Assembly: GCF_019303475.1 (NCBI RefSeq)
Contig: NZ_JABLSI010000012.1
Coordinates: 31,280 to 95,279 of the forward strand
Reading direction: 5' to 3'
Length of the DNA: 64,000 nt
Origin: Streptomyces sp. JJ38
GTDB taxonomy: Bacteria > Actinomycetota > Actinomycetes > Streptomycetales > Streptomycetaceae
Shown one piece after another: positions 37,797 through 47,123 of the stretch; position 1 is the stretch's first letter; each line of letters begins with the position of its first letter. The position numbers were made by a program, and so were the translations under genes. The notes under the pieces were generated by a model, which did not search any database, was not told where the DNA came from, and was given only the letters and a program-made list of their open reading frames with translations.

Positions 37797-39329
37797 GTGA
37801 CCGACGATGTGGAAGGCGGGCGCCTGACGGGCCGGTCGAGGCGCCCGGGGCGTGGCAGCGGCCGTACCCGGCCGGGTGCTGCCACGCCGGGCGGTGCGGC
37901 GGTGTCCGCGGGCGTGGAGCCGTGGGACGAGGGTGTCGGCCGGGCGGGAGGACGCCCGGGGGTGGCGCGGCGTGTCGCGCGGGGCGTGGGGCGTGCCGTG
38001 CACCGGCCGCCGAGCGCGCTGGGACGGCGTATCCGCCGGGCCACGCACGCGCAGGGCGCCGGCGAGTCGGGGCTGGGCAAGCTCATCGAGCTGCACATGA
38101 TCAACTCGGCCGGCGACATGCTCATCACGATCGCGCTGGCCTCGACCATCTTCTTCTCCGTCCCCACCGGTGAGGCGCGCGGCCGGGTGGCGCTGTACCT
38201 GGCGGTGACGCTGGCGCCGTTCATCCTGCTGGCGCCGATCATCGGCCCGCTGCTGGACCGGATTCCGCACGGGCGGCGGGCCGCGATGGCGGGCGCGCTG
38301 CTGGCCCGGGCCCTGTTGGCGCTGGCACTTTCGGGCGCGGTGGCGGACGGCGGGCTGGAGCTGTATCCGGCGGCGCTGGGCGTGCTGGTGGCGTCGAAGG
38401 CGTACAACATCGTGCGCTCGGCCGTGGTGCCGCGGCTGCTTCCGCCACGCATCTCCCTGGTGAAGGCGAACTCGCGGATCACGCTGGCGGGTCTGCTGGC
38501 GACGGGTGCGGCGGCGCCCGTCGGTGCCGGGCTGCATCAGATCGGGCCGCAGTGGCCGCTGTACGGGGCGTTCGCGATCCAGATCGTCGGCATGTTCCTG
38601 GCCTTCAGCCTGCCGCACCAGGTGGACTCGGCGAAGGGCGAGCACCGGGCGCAGCTCGCGGCGGCGCGTGGTGAGCCGGAGCCGTGGGTGGCCAAGCACA
38701 CGCCGGGGCACCAGCACCGTGCCGAGCACCGGCCGGGACTGCGGACGGTCGGCGCGTCCGTGCTGAACGCGCTCATCGCGAACTCCTCGGTGCGGGCGCT
38801 GTCCGGGTTCCTGACCTTCTTCCTGGCGTTCCTGTTGCGCGAGCATCCGATGGACGGGCGCAGCGCCGCCTTCTCGCTCGCGCTGGTGGCGGTGGCGGCC
38901 GGTACGGGCAACGCGCTCGGCACGACGCTGGGGGCGTGGCTGAGGTCCCGCGCCCCGGAACTGATCATCGCCACGGTGCTGGTGGTGGCGCTCGGCGTCA
39001 CGCTGGTGGCGGCCGTGCGGTTCGAGGCGGTGACGGTGACGGCGGTCGCCGCGTGCGCGGGGGTGTGCCAGGCGCTGGCGAAGCTGTCGATGGACGCGCT
39101 GATCCAGCGGGACGTACCCGAGCAGGTGCGGACGTCGGCGTTCGCCCGTTCGGAGACGTTGGTGCAGATGTCGTGGGTGGCGGGCGGCGCGGTGGGGATC
39201 GTGCTGCCGCTGTACGGGACGCTGGGCATGGCGGTGGGTGCCACGCTGATCGCGGCCGGTGCGCTGGCCTCGGTGCGGGGGCTGTTGGCGGCGGCCCGGC
39301 GCGGCACGCCGCACCCCCGCGTCGCCTGA
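37797..39329 (+). CDS. MFS transporter
   Basis: 510-aa major-facilitator protein. A basic Arg/Gly-rich N-terminal tail of about 90 residues precedes ELHMINSAGDMLITIALAST and ten to twelve helices. The A-like loop is IIGPLLDRIPHGRRAAMAGA, followed by VLVASKAYNIVRSAVVPRLL. Substrate unknown. The GTG at 37797 is placed by the CACACT box six bases upstream (with TTGAAA at -35), a leaderless arrangement; the open frame begins earlier but lacks support. The gene is followed after 27 nt by the DUF2771 lipoprotein. Confidence 0.82.
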   Translation: MTDDVEGGRLTGRSRRPGRGSGRTRPGAATPGGAAVSAGVEPWDEGVGRAGGRPGVARRVARGVGRAVHRPPSALGRRIRRATHAQGAGESGLGKLIELHMINSAGDMLITIALASTIFFSVPTGEARGRVALYLAVTLAPFILLAPIIGPLLDRIPHGRRAAMAGALLARALLALALSGAVADGGLELYPAALGVLVASKAYNIVRSAVVPRLLPPRISLVKANSRITLAGLLATGAAAPVGAGLHQIGPQWPLYGAFAIQIVGMFLAFSLPHQVDSAKGEHRAQLAAARGEPEPWVAKHTPGHQHRAEHRPGLRTVGASVLNALIANSSVRALSGFLTFFLAFLLREHPMDGRSAAFSLALVAVAAGTGNALGTTLGAWLRSRAPELIIATVLVVALGVTLVAAVRFEAVTVTAVAACAGVCQALAKLSMDALIQRDVPEQVRTSAFARSETLVQMSWVAGGAVGIVLPLYGTLGMAVGATLIAAGALASVRGLLAAARRGTPHPRVA

Positions 39330-39343
39330 GCGGGCGGGGGCGA

Positions 39344-39349
39344 TAGCCT
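39344..39349 (+). promoter_or_regulatory. leaderless -10 box of the DUF2771 lipoprotein gene
   Basis: TAGCCT seven bases before the ATG at 39357, without a ribosome-binding site. This gives the lipoprotein-mqnB-mqnD operon its own promoter. Confidence 0.55.
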
Positions 39350-39356
39350 GCCCCTC

Positions 39357-39893
39357 ATGACCAGCATGCCCTCCCGGCTCCGGGGCCGTCACACCCGGGC
39401 CGCCGCTGCGGCCGGCACCGCCGTCCTCGCGCTGTTCACGCTGTCCGCGTGCGGCGAGAAGCCCACTCCGATGACGACGGTCACCGTCGGCTCGAACAGT
39501 GTCTTCGCGGAAGCCGCCTGCTACAACGACGGCGACAAGCTGAGCGACAAGACCCTCGAGAAGTGCGGGGATGAGGCGGACAAGGTCGGCAAGGACCAGA
39601 CCATCACCCTCGACCGCGACGAGAACCTCAGCATCGGTGTCGAGCCGGAGATCGCCGAGCGCGGCTGGTTCGTCCTGCTCGACGGCCGCCCGCTGGGTGA
39701 GTTCCGCAACTTCCACGACACGACGTACCAGTCCTTCGAGGTCAGCGACATCTTCGACGGCGTCCAGCAGCTGGGCATGGAGCAGCGCGACAGCGTGACG
39801 CTGACGATCCTGGAGACGCCGGAGCCCACGGCGGACCAGAAGGAGCAGCCGGGCGTCTTCGGCGTCTGGAACTTCAAGCTCAACCTCGACTGA
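39357..39893 (+). CDS. DUF2771 family lipoprotein
   Basis: 178-aa lipoprotein with a basic head, a hydrophobic stretch AAAAAGTAVLALFTLSAC (lipobox LSAC, Cys32) and a DUF2771-type mature domain of about 145 residues (MTTVTVGSNSVFAEAACYND, IAERGWFVLLDGRP, VFGVWNFKLNLD). It would be anchored to the outer face of the membrane. It immediately precedes the menaquinone genes mqnB and mqnD and likely shares their transcript, though no functional tie is known. Confidence 0.88.
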   Translation: MTSMPSRLRGRHTRAAAAAGTAVLALFTLSACGEKPTPMTTVTVGSNSVFAEAACYNDGDKLSDKTLEKCGDEADKVGKDQTITLDRDENLSIGVEPEIAERGWFVLLDGRPLGEFRNFHDTTYQSFEVSDIFDGVQQLGMEQRDSVTLTILETPEPTADQKEQPGVFGVWNFKLNLD

Positions 39894-39906
39894 CCCACCG
39901 GTCCGC

Positions 39907-40662
39907 GTGCGCGTCCTGGTCGTCACCGCCGTCCCGCCCGAGCGGGACGCGGTGACGGGTGCCGCCGGCCGGCCGCCGAGGCCGGTCGGGCTGCCCGGCG
40001 CGGCCGAGGCGCACCGGGTCGCGCTGGACGGTCCGAAGGGCGCCGACGCCGAGTTGGACGTCCTGGCCGCGGGCGTCGGCCCGGCCGCCGCCGCGGCCGG
40101 TACGGCGACCGCGCTGACGGCGGCCGTCCTCGCGGGGACGCCGTATGAGCTCGTCGTGTCGGCCGGTATCGGCGGCGGCATCGGTGTCGCACCGGGGCGG
40201 ATCGTGGTGGCCACCGCGCTCGTGGCCGCCGATCTGGGCGCGGAGACGGCCGAGGGCTTCCTGCCCGTGGCGGAGCTGGGCTTCGGCACGTCGGTGCACC
40301 GGCCGCCGCCGGAGCCCGTGCGGGAACTGGCCGAGACCGTAGGCGGCGTGACCGGGCCCGTGCTGACCGTCTCCACCGTCACCGGCACCGCGCAGGGCGC
40401 CGCCGAGCTGGTCCGGCGTCACCCGGGGGCGGTGGCGGAGGCGATGGAGGGCTTCGGGGTCGCCGAGGCCGCGGCGGCCTTCGGCGTCCCGGCCCTGGAG
40501 ATGCGGGCCGTGTCGAACGCGGTCGGCCCGCGGGACCGTGCGGCCTGGCGGGTTCCCGAGGCGCTGGCCGCGCTCGGGGACGCGTTCCGGGCGGCGGCGC
40601 CGCTGCTGGAGACGTGGACGAGGTCCGGGGATGGGACGAGGTGGAGGACGACTCATGGCTGA
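39907..40662 (+). CDS. mqnB: futalosine hydrolase
   Basis: 251-aa nucleoside hydrolase of the MTAN/PNP fold that cleaves futalosine to dehypoxanthine futalosine in the alternative menaquinone pathway. Visible are VLVVTAVPPERDAV at the start, LAAGVGPAAAAAGTATAL, VVSAGIGGGIGVAPGRIVVA, and EAMEGFGVAEAAAAFGVPAL containing the catalytic-region MEGxG. The GTG start lies 13 nt after the lipoprotein stop. It overlaps mqnD by 8 nt; the neighbouring mqnD confirms the assignment. Confidence 0.95.
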   Translation: MRVLVVTAVPPERDAVTGAAGRPPRPVGLPGAAEAHRVALDGPKGADAELDVLAAGVGPAAAAAGTATALTAAVLAGTPYELVVSAGIGGGIGVAPGRIVVATALVAADLGAETAEGFLPVAELGFGTSVHRPPPEPVRELAETVGGVTGPVLTVSTVTGTAQGAAELVRRHPGAVAEAMEGFGVAEAAAAFGVPALEMRAVSNAVGPRDRAAWRVPEALAALGDAFRAAAPLLETWTRSGDGTRWRTTHG

Positions 40663-41536
40663 CGTTCCGCGGGGGGCCGGGGACGGCACCGTCTCGATCG
40701 CGTACTCGCCCTGCCCCAACGACACCTTCGTCTTCCACGCCTGGGCGCACGGGCTCGTGCCGGACGCGCCCCCGGTCGACGTCACCTTCGCCGACATCGA
40801 CGTGACCAACGGGCTCGCCGAGCGCGGCGCCGACTGCCCGTTCGACATTCTGAAGATCTCCTACGGCCAATTGCCCTACGTACTGGACGAGTTCGCGCTG
40901 CTGCCGTGCGGCGGGGCGCTGGGCACGGGCTGCGGCCCGCTGGTGCTGACCCGTGAGCCGGGGCTGTCGCTGACCGGCCGGACGGTGGCCGTGCCGAGCG
41001 AGCGTTCCACCGCCTATCTGCTGTTCCGGCTGTGGGCGGCGGCGGAGGTGCCCGGCGGGGTCGGGGAGATCGTCGTCCTGCCGTTCCACGAGATCATGCC
41101 CGCCGTGCGGGACGGCAAGGTGGACGCCGGTCTCGTCATCCACGAGGCGCGGTTCACCTACCAGGGGTTCGGCCTGCACCGGCTCGCGGACATGGGCGAG
41201 CACTGGGAGCGCACGACGCGGCTGCCGATCCCGCTCGGCGCGATCGTCGCGCGTCGCTCGCTGGGCGCGGAGCGGCTGACGGCGCTGGCCGGGGCCATCC
41301 GGGCCTCGGTGCGGATGGCCTGGGACGATCCCGAGGCGTCCCGCGGATATGTGCTGGAGCACGCGCAGGAGATGGACCGCGCGGTGGTGGACCAGCACAT
41401 CGGCCTCTACGTCAACGAGTTCACCGCCGATCTGGGCGAGGCGGGGTACGCCGCCGTGCGCGGGCTGCTCACGCGGGCCGCCGCCGAGGGCCTCGTGCCG
41501 CCGCTGGCCCCGGACGCGCTGTGGGCGCCCCGTTAG
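40655..41536 (+). CDS. mqnD: 1,4-dihydroxy-6-naphthoate synthase
   Basis: 293-aa MqnD, which converts cyclic de-hypoxanthine futalosine to 1,4-dihydroxy-6-naphthoate, the menaquinone ring precursor. It has the periplasmic-binding-protein-like fold. SIAYSPCPNDTFVFHAWAHG, FADIDVTNGLAERG, FDILKISYGQLPYVLDEFAL and LVIHEARFTYQGFGLHRLAD are diagnostic. GGAGG seven bases before the ATG, inside the end of mqnB, indicates coupling. The TAG stop abuts a dispersed repeat at 41536. Confidence 0.96.
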   Translation: MADVPRGAGDGTVSIAYSPCPNDTFVFHAWAHGLVPDAPPVDVTFADIDVTNGLAERGADCPFDILKISYGQLPYVLDEFALLPCGGALGTGCGPLVLTREPGLSLTGRTVAVPSERSTAYLLFRLWAAAEVPGGVGEIVVLPFHEIMPAVRDGKVDAGLVIHEARFTYQGFGLHRLADMGEHWERTTRLPIPLGAIVARRSLGAERLTALAGAIRASVRMAWDDPEASRGYVLEHAQEMDRAVVDQHIGLYVNEFTADLGEAGYAAVRGLLTRAAAEGLVPPLAPDALWAPR

Positions 41537-41677
41537 GGGCGCGGGGAACCGCGCGAACGGCCACGCCGTGCCCACACCCTGCGACGCGCGGGCAGGGGCG
41601 GCCTCTGCCCAGGCCGGGCCCGGCGCCAAAGTACTGCCCGTGCCAGCCCTGCGCCTCCGCGCAGACCTCCCCAGCGC
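41536..41677. repeat. dispersed intergenic repeat GGGGCGCGGGGAAC, copy 1
   Basis: Begins GGGGCGCGGGGAACCGCGCG right at the mqnD stop. It aligns colinearly with 50720-50859, sharing CTGCCCAGGCC, CCCGGCGCC and GCGCAGACCTCCC. It fills most of the gap between mqnD and the NHLM transporter gene; no gene is seen in it. Confidence 0.65.
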
Positions 41678-41707
41678 CGGGGGTCCGGGGTGCTGTGGGC
41701 GTCCCGT

Positions 41708-44700
41708 TCAGGCCAGCTGACGGCGGACCAGGTGGTGGAAGGGGCCGTCGGGACGGGCCAGGAGCTCGGCGGGCGTGCCCTGCTCGACGATCCGGCCCGC
41801 GGACATCACGAGCACCCGGTCGGCGTCCATGATCGTGGAAAGCCGGTGTGCGATGACGAGCCGCGTGCAGCGCAGGGCCCGGGTGCTGTCGATGACGGCG
41901 CGCTGGGCCTCGTTGTCGAGGGCGCTCGTCGCCTCGTCGAAGAACAGGACGCGGGGGCGGCGGATGAGGGCCTGCGCGATCATGAGCCGCTGCCGCTGGC
42001 CGCCGGAGATGGTGCCGCCGCCGGTGGACAGGATCGTGTGCATACCCATCGGCATGGCTTCGATGTCCTCGGCGAGCCCCGCCATCCGGGCGGCTTCCCA
42101 GACCTCCTCCAGGGTGAACTCCTCAGCGCCGCGGATGGCGTCGAGGATGGAGCCGACGACGGGCTGCGCGTGCTGGAGGACGACACCGCACTGGCGGCGG
42201 ACGGCGGCGCGGTCGAGGGCGGCGAGGTCCTGACCGTCGTAGAGGACGCTGCCGTGGTCGGGGGCGTCGAAGCCGATGAGCATGCGCAGCAGCGTCGACT
42301 TGCCGCAGCCGCTCGGGCCGACGACGGCGACGAACTCGCCGGGTGCCACCTCGACGGAGACGTCGTCGAGGACGAGGGGCCCGTCGTCGGTGTAGCGGAA
42401 GGACAGATTCCGGGCTTCGAGGCGCCCGGTGAGCACGCCGGGGTGGGCGCTGCCGCCGGGCACTTCGGGGAGTTCGTCCAGTACGGGCCGGATCTGCTCG
42501 AACAGCGGCAGCGCGGAGGCGGCGGAGAGGAACGCGCCGGTGATCTGGGTGACCGAGGTCAGCAGCATCGTGACGGCGGTGTTGAAGGTGAGGAAGTCCC
42601 CGGCGGTGAGGGTGCCGCGCGCCGGCCCCGCGAGCAGCATGAACATGACCAGTGTGGTGAGGGGCAGATAGACGGTGCTGAGCCCCGTGGTGACGTTCTT
42701 GATCCGCCCCACCCGCTGCTGGATCTCCCGGCTGCGGGCGAACTCCCGGGCCCAGGCGGCGTAGGCGAAGCTCTCCGCGGCGGCCACCCGCAGCTTCGGC
42801 AGGCCGCGCAGGGTCTGGAAGGCCCGGTTGTTCAGCTTGTGCGACAGCTTCGTCAGCCGCCGCTCCCAGCGCACCTGCCACAGGCCCAGCACCAGGAACG
42901 TGCCGCAGACGACGGTCAGCAGCCCGAGGGCGGCGAGGGTCAGCGGAACGCTGTACCACAGCAGCAGGACCAGGCTCATCGCCCCGACCGTGCTCGACTG
43001 CACCGCCACCGGGCCGACTCCGGACAGCACCCGCCGCATGTGGCTGACGCCCAGGGCCGCGCTGGCCAGCTCGCCGGTGGACCGGCGGGTGAAGAACCGG
43101 GTGGGCAGCCGCAGCAGCCGGTCCCACACGGCCGGCTGGAGCGTGCTCTCCACGCGCCCCTCGAGCCGCAGGACCGACAGGTTCTGGAGCAGCATGAACG
43201 CCGCCGTCACGACGCTGGAGACCATCACGGCCAGCGCCGCCTGGACGATGAGCCCCGTCTCCGCGGCCGGCACGTAGACGCCGAGGACCCGCCCGGTGGC
43301 GATGGGCACCAGGGCGCCCAGCGCGACGGCGACGAGGCTGCCCAGGGCCAGCGTCCCCAGGTCGGGGCGGGTGCCGTGCAGGCAGAACCGGGCGAGCCGC
43401 CAGGCGCCCACCGGGCGGTCCGGCAGCGGCCGGTAGAGCATGACGGCACGCGGCTCGAACCGGGCCGCGACGCCCGGCGTCCCGATCCGGGTGCGGCGCC
43501 CGTCGGCGTCCACCGCCTCGTACCGGCCGCGCCGCCACAGCAACGCCACCGGGTGCCCGGTGAACGCCTGGCGGCCGACGAGCGGGCCCACGTTCTCCCG
43601 CCACCAGCGCCCGCGCAGCCCCACGCCCCGGGTGCGGATACGGGAGGCCAGGGCGATGCGTTCGATCGGATCGGTGCGCTCGTCCAGCGGTGACGCCCCG
43701 GCCGCCGGGGCGGTGAGCGTGATGCCGGCGGCGCGGGCCACCGTGCGGCAGACGGCGAGGGTCTCGTCGTCCGTCGCCTCGGCCTGGACCCCCGCGCCGC
43801 CCCCGCCGCGGGTGCGGATGGAGGCCAGCAGCGCTTGGTCCGCCTGCGCCTTCACCGTCTCCCCCGCGGCGATGCCGGCGGCGGTGCGGTCCTCGTGCGC
43901 CTGCTCCAGGTGGTCGATCCAGCGGTCGAGGGCGCAGGTCAGCCGGTACTGCTGGTTGACCAGCCGCTGCCACAGGGCGCCGTCCACCAGCAGGTCGGCG
44001 GCGACATCCGCCCCGTACTCGGCCCCGTACCGGACGCTGCCCGGCGGCACCCGCACCCACAGGATCTCGTCGTCGTCCGGAGCCGCGAGCAGGTCCTCGG
44101 CCGAGGGCGGCGGCTCGGCACCGCCGTGCCCCTGGCGCGGCGCCTCCGACAGCACCCGCAGGCTGTGGCCGACGCCGACCGCGAACGCGTGCTCCAGCGG
44201 GCTGGGCCCGTACGCCTGTCCGACGCCGTACCCGTGCCCGGCGTCCTGGCCGTGGCCGTAGCCGTAGGCATCGTGGCCGTAGGCGTCGTGGCCGTAAGCG
44301 TCGTAGCCGTAGGCGTCGTAGCCGTACCCCTGGGCGTACTGGTCGTCCTCCGGCACGTGGCCGGTGCCGCCCCAGGCGTGGGGCGGGGGCGTCTGCGGTT
44401 GCAGCTCGCGCAGCCAGACGCGCCGCAGCGCGCAGCCGCGCAGCGGGCGGCCGACGAGCGTGTGCCGCGGGCCCTCCACCGGGCCCAGCAGCAGGGCCCC
44501 GGGGCCCAGTCGGCCCAGGAAGTGCCAGTGGCCCTGCTGGGCCGCGTCGACGGCGAACAGGTCGAGCGCGCCCGACTGGACGAGCCACAGCACGTGCGGC
44601 CCGTCCAGGGACATGCTGCGCAGCCCCGTGCAGTCGACGGGCTCACCCAGGGCGCCGACGGCGGCGAGGACGGGATCGTACGGCTGGTCGCCCGCGCTCT

Positions 44701-44773
44701 CCGCCGACGCGGTGCCGTGGGGCGCCGGGGCGGCGTCGTACGGCGCGGAGTCGGCGTCGTGGAGGAAGGTCAA
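41708..44773 (-). CDS. NHLM bacteriocin system ABC transporter, ATP-binding protein (no peptidase)
   Basis: 1021-aa half transporter. An N-terminal region of about 400 residues, unlike C39, is followed by a six-helix ABC domain and an ATPase: Walker A GPSGCGKSTLLRML at 819, SGGQRQRLMIAQAL at 923, Walker B VLFFDEATSALD at about 942-953 and VIAHRLSTI. This is the second ABC protein of NHLM peptide-export systems, which works with the C39-bearing one. Residues 146-189 are an inserted Tyr/Gly/Asp/His repeat (YGYDA, YGHDA). The TTG start has GGAG seven bases upstream and begins one base after the previous stop. It is last in the export operon. Confidence 0.92.
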   Translation of the reverse strand: MTFLHDADSAPYDAAPAPHGTASAESAGDQPYDPVLAAVGALGEPVDCTGLRSMSLDGPHVLWLVQSGALDLFAVDAAQQGHWHFLGRLGPGALLLGPVEGPRHTLVGRPLRGCALRRVWLRELQPQTPPPHAWGGTGHVPEDDQYAQGYGYDAYGYDAYGHDAYGHDAYGYGHGQDAGHGYGVGQAYGPSPLEHAFAVGVGHSLRVLSEAPRQGHGGAEPPPSAEDLLAAPDDDEILWVRVPPGSVRYGAEYGADVAADLLVDGALWQRLVNQQYRLTCALDRWIDHLEQAHEDRTAAGIAAGETVKAQADQALLASIRTRGGGGAGVQAEATDDETLAVCRTVARAAGITLTAPAAGASPLDERTDPIERIALASRIRTRGVGLRGRWWRENVGPLVGRQAFTGHPVALLWRRGRYEAVDADGRRTRIGTPGVAARFEPRAVMLYRPLPDRPVGAWRLARFCLHGTRPDLGTLALGSLVAVALGALVPIATGRVLGVYVPAAETGLIVQAALAVMVSSVVTAAFMLLQNLSVLRLEGRVESTLQPAVWDRLLRLPTRFFTRRSTGELASAALGVSHMRRVLSGVGPVAVQSSTVGAMSLVLLLWYSVPLTLAALGLLTVVCGTFLVLGLWQVRWERRLTKLSHKLNNRAFQTLRGLPKLRVAAAESFAYAAWAREFARSREIQQRVGRIKNVTTGLSTVYLPLTTLVMFMLLAGPARGTLTAGDFLTFNTAVTMLLTSVTQITGAFLSAASALPLFEQIRPVLDELPEVPGGSAHPGVLTGRLEARNLSFRYTDDGPLVLDDVSVEVAPGEFVAVVGPSGCGKSTLLRMLIGFDAPDHGSVLYDGQDLAALDRAAVRRQCGVVLQHAQPVVGSILDAIRGAEEFTLEEVWEAARMAGLAEDIEAMPMGMHTILSTGGGTISGGQRQRLMIAQALIRRPRVLFFDEATSALDNEAQRAVIDSTRALRCTRLVIAHRLSTIMDADRVLVMSAGRIVEQGTPAELLARPDGPFHHLVRRQLA
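44207..44338 (-). repeat. tandem 15-nt repeat coding YG(Y/H)DA
   Basis: Four consecutive five-codon units (two YGYDA, two YGHDA) plus diverged GYGHGQ/HGYGVG copies within the N-terminal region of the NHLM ABC protein. Such tracts can change copy number by slippage. Confidence 0.75.
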
Positions 44774-44774
44774 C

Positions 44775-47123
44775 TCAGTGCTCCGTGACCAGCTGTGCGT
44801 AGGCGCCCCCGGCGGCCATCAGCTCCTCGTGGCGGCCGCGCTCGACGACGGTGCCGCCGTCGAGGACGAGGATCTCGTCGCTGTCGCGCACGGTGCTCAG
44901 CCGGTGGGCGATGACGACGCAGGCGCAGCCGCGGCGGCGCAGGTTGTCGATGATGATCTGCTCCGTCTCCGCGTCCAGGGCGCTCGTCACCTCGTCCAGG
45001 ACGAGGATGCTGGGCCGCCGCACGAGGGCGCGGGCGATCTCCAGCCGCTGCCGCTGGCCGCCGGAGAGGTTGCGGCCGTCCTGGTCGACGGGGCTGTGGA
45101 TGCCTCCGGGCCGGCTGAGGAAGACGTCCTCCAGCGCGGCGTCCCTGAGCGCGGCCGCGACGGCCTCGTCGGTGATGGAGGGGTCCCACAGGGCCACGTT
45201 GTCGCGGACGGTGCCCTCGAAGAGGAAGACGTCCTGGTCGACGAAGGACACCGAGGAGGCGAGCGCCCCGCGCGGGATGTCGTCCAGCCGCTGGCCGTCC
45301 ATGCGGATGACGCCCTCCCAGGGCGTGTAGAGCCCGGAGATGAGCCGCGAAACGGTGGACTTGCCGCTCCCGGAGGGCCCGACGAGCGCCACCTGCTGCC
45401 CCGGACCGACGGTCAGGGAGAACCCGCGCAGCAGCGGCTTGTCGAGCGGGCTGTACCCGAACGAGACGTTCTCCAGCGTCACGTGGCCCTTCAGCCGCCG
45501 CGTGTCGGCCGGGGGTTCGCGGCGCGAGTAGAGCTGGTCGACGGGGAAGTTCTCGACGTCCTTCAGCCGTGCCACGTCGGCCGCGAAGTCCTGCACGCGG
45601 CCGACGACGCCGTTGAGCCGGGTGATCGGCGCGGTGAAGCGCACGACGAGGGCCTGGAAGGCTACGAGCAGGCCGACGGAGATGTGCCCCTCGACGGCCC
45701 GGGTGCCGCCGATGAGCAGGATGGCGGCGCTGTTGAGCGTGGCGAGTGTGGGCGCGACGACGGCGAGCGCGGCGGTCGGCACGCCGAGCCGCTGCTGTTC
45801 GTCGAGGGTGATGGCGTGCTGCCCGGCCCAGCGGCGGAAGTAGCTGTTCTCGCCGCCGGTGGCCTTCATCGTCTCGATGAGCTGCAGCCCGCTGTAGGAG
45901 GTGTTGGTGAGGCGGGCGCTGTCGGCCCGCAGCTTCTGGGTGCGGGTGGCCCGCAGCCGGACGACGACGCGCAGCGCGACGACGTTGAGCAGCGCGATCC
46001 CCACCCCCACGAGGGTGAGCTGCGGGTCGTACGTCCACAGCAGCAGCGCGTAGAGGATGACGACGACGGCGTCCACCCCGGCGCTGGCCAGGTCGCGGGC
46101 CAGCGTCTCGGCCACGGTGTCGTTGGACTGGAGGCGCTGGACGAGGTCGGCCGGGCTGCGCTGGGTGAAGAACGTCACCGGCAGCCGCAGCAGATGGCGC
46201 AGGAAGCGGGCGCTGCCGAGCGTGGAGGAGATGATGCGCCCGCGCAGCAGGTTGGCCTGCTGGACACCGGTGAGGACGGCCGTGAGCACGACGGAGGCGG
46301 CCATGGCGGCGAAGAGCACGCCGAGCAGCGAGGACTGGCCGCCGATCAGGAACATGTCGATGTAGGTGCGGCTCAGCGCGGGGACGGCGGCGCCGACGCC
46401 GACCAGCAACAGGCTGGCCAGCAGCGCGGCGAACATCGTGCCCGACATGCCGCGCAGCCGGGTCGGCAGCGTGCCCAGCACCCCCGGCCTGCGACCACCG
46501 GCGCGGAAGCCGGGGCCGGGCTCGAAGGTGAGGACGACGCCGGTGAAGCTGGTGTCGAAGTCCTCCAGGCTGACGAAGCGGCGGCCCTTGTCCGGGTCGT
46601 TGACGTAGACGCCGCGCCGGCCGAAGCGCCGCCCGGGGCCGTCGTAGACGACGTAGTGGTTGAACTCCCAGAACAGGATGGCCGGGGCCGCCACCTCGGC
46701 GGCCAGCGCCGCGGGCTCCATCTGCATGCCCTTGGCCGTCAGCCCGTAACCGCGGGCCGCCTTGAGCAGGTTGCTGGCCCGGGAGCCGTCACGGGAGACG
46801 CCGCACGCGATCCGCAGCTCCTCCAGGGGCACGTGGCGGCCGTGGTGACCGAGCACCATGGCCAGCGCGGCGGCGCCGCACTCCACCGCCTCCATCTGGA
46901 GCACGGTGGGCGTGCGCACGGTCTTGTGCCGCCGCGCCTTGGGCACGGGCTCCCGTCGTGCCCGGGGAGCGGGCCCGGGCCGGTGCCGACGCCGGTCCGC
47001 GCCGCCGCGTCGCCCGCCACGCTGCCGCGCGCGCCCGGCCTCGTGCTGCGCGTCGCCCTGGCCTGCCCGTCCGGCCCCGCGCCGGGCTCCGCGCTGCGGG
47101 ACGGGGGCGCGTCGGCGGCTCAT
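44775..47123 (-). CDS. NHLM bacteriocin system ABC transporter, peptidase/ATP-binding protein
   Basis: 782-aa C39 peptidase-ABC exporter. The peptidase triad is visible: Cys82 in MEAVECGAAALAMVLG, His156 in WEFNHYVVYDG and Asp176 in YVNDP. Six helices follow, then Walker A LVGPSGSGKSTVSRL, NLSGGQRQRLEIARALVRR and SILVLDEVTSALD. It should cut the precursor after its double glycine and export the product. The start at 47123 is set by the ATGA overlap with the adaptor gene, although it gives a 70-residue Arg-rich lead-in that is odd for the family; a GTG at 46946 would remove it. Confidence 0.93.
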   Translation of the reverse strand: MSRRRAPVPQRGARRGAGRAGQGDAQHEAGRARQRGGRRGGADRRRHRPGPAPRARREPVPKARRHKTVRTPTVLQMEAVECGAAALAMVLGHHGRHVPLEELRIACGVSRDGSRASNLLKAARGYGLTAKGMQMEPAALAAEVAAPAILFWEFNHYVVYDGPGRRFGRRGVYVNDPDKGRRFVSLEDFDTSFTGVVLTFEPGPGFRAGGRRPGVLGTLPTRLRGMSGTMFAALLASLLLVGVGAAVPALSRTYIDMFLIGGQSSLLGVLFAAMAASVVLTAVLTGVQQANLLRGRIISSTLGSARFLRHLLRLPVTFFTQRSPADLVQRLQSNDTVAETLARDLASAGVDAVVVILYALLLWTYDPQLTLVGVGIALLNVVALRVVVRLRATRTQKLRADSARLTNTSYSGLQLIETMKATGGENSYFRRWAGQHAITLDEQQRLGVPTAALAVVAPTLATLNSAAILLIGGTRAVEGHISVGLLVAFQALVVRFTAPITRLNGVVGRVQDFAADVARLKDVENFPVDQLYSRREPPADTRRLKGHVTLENVSFGYSPLDKPLLRGFSLTVGPGQQVALVGPSGSGKSTVSRLISGLYTPWEGVIRMDGQRLDDIPRGALASSVSFVDQDVFLFEGTVRDNVALWDPSITDEAVAAALRDAALEDVFLSRPGGIHSPVDQDGRNLSGGQRQRLEIARALVRRPSILVLDEVTSALDAETEQIIIDNLRRRGCACVVIAHRLSTVRDSDEILVLDGGTVVERGRHEELMAAGGAYAQLVTEH

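Noticed and set aside
41690..43693. 667-codon open frame on the plus strand
   Set aside because: Antisense shadow of the NHLM ABC protein, which has Walker and signature motifs in the other strand.
44207..44338. CRISPR-like array from the regular repeats
   Set aside because: The repeats are 15-nt in-frame codon units inside a transporter gene without spacers.
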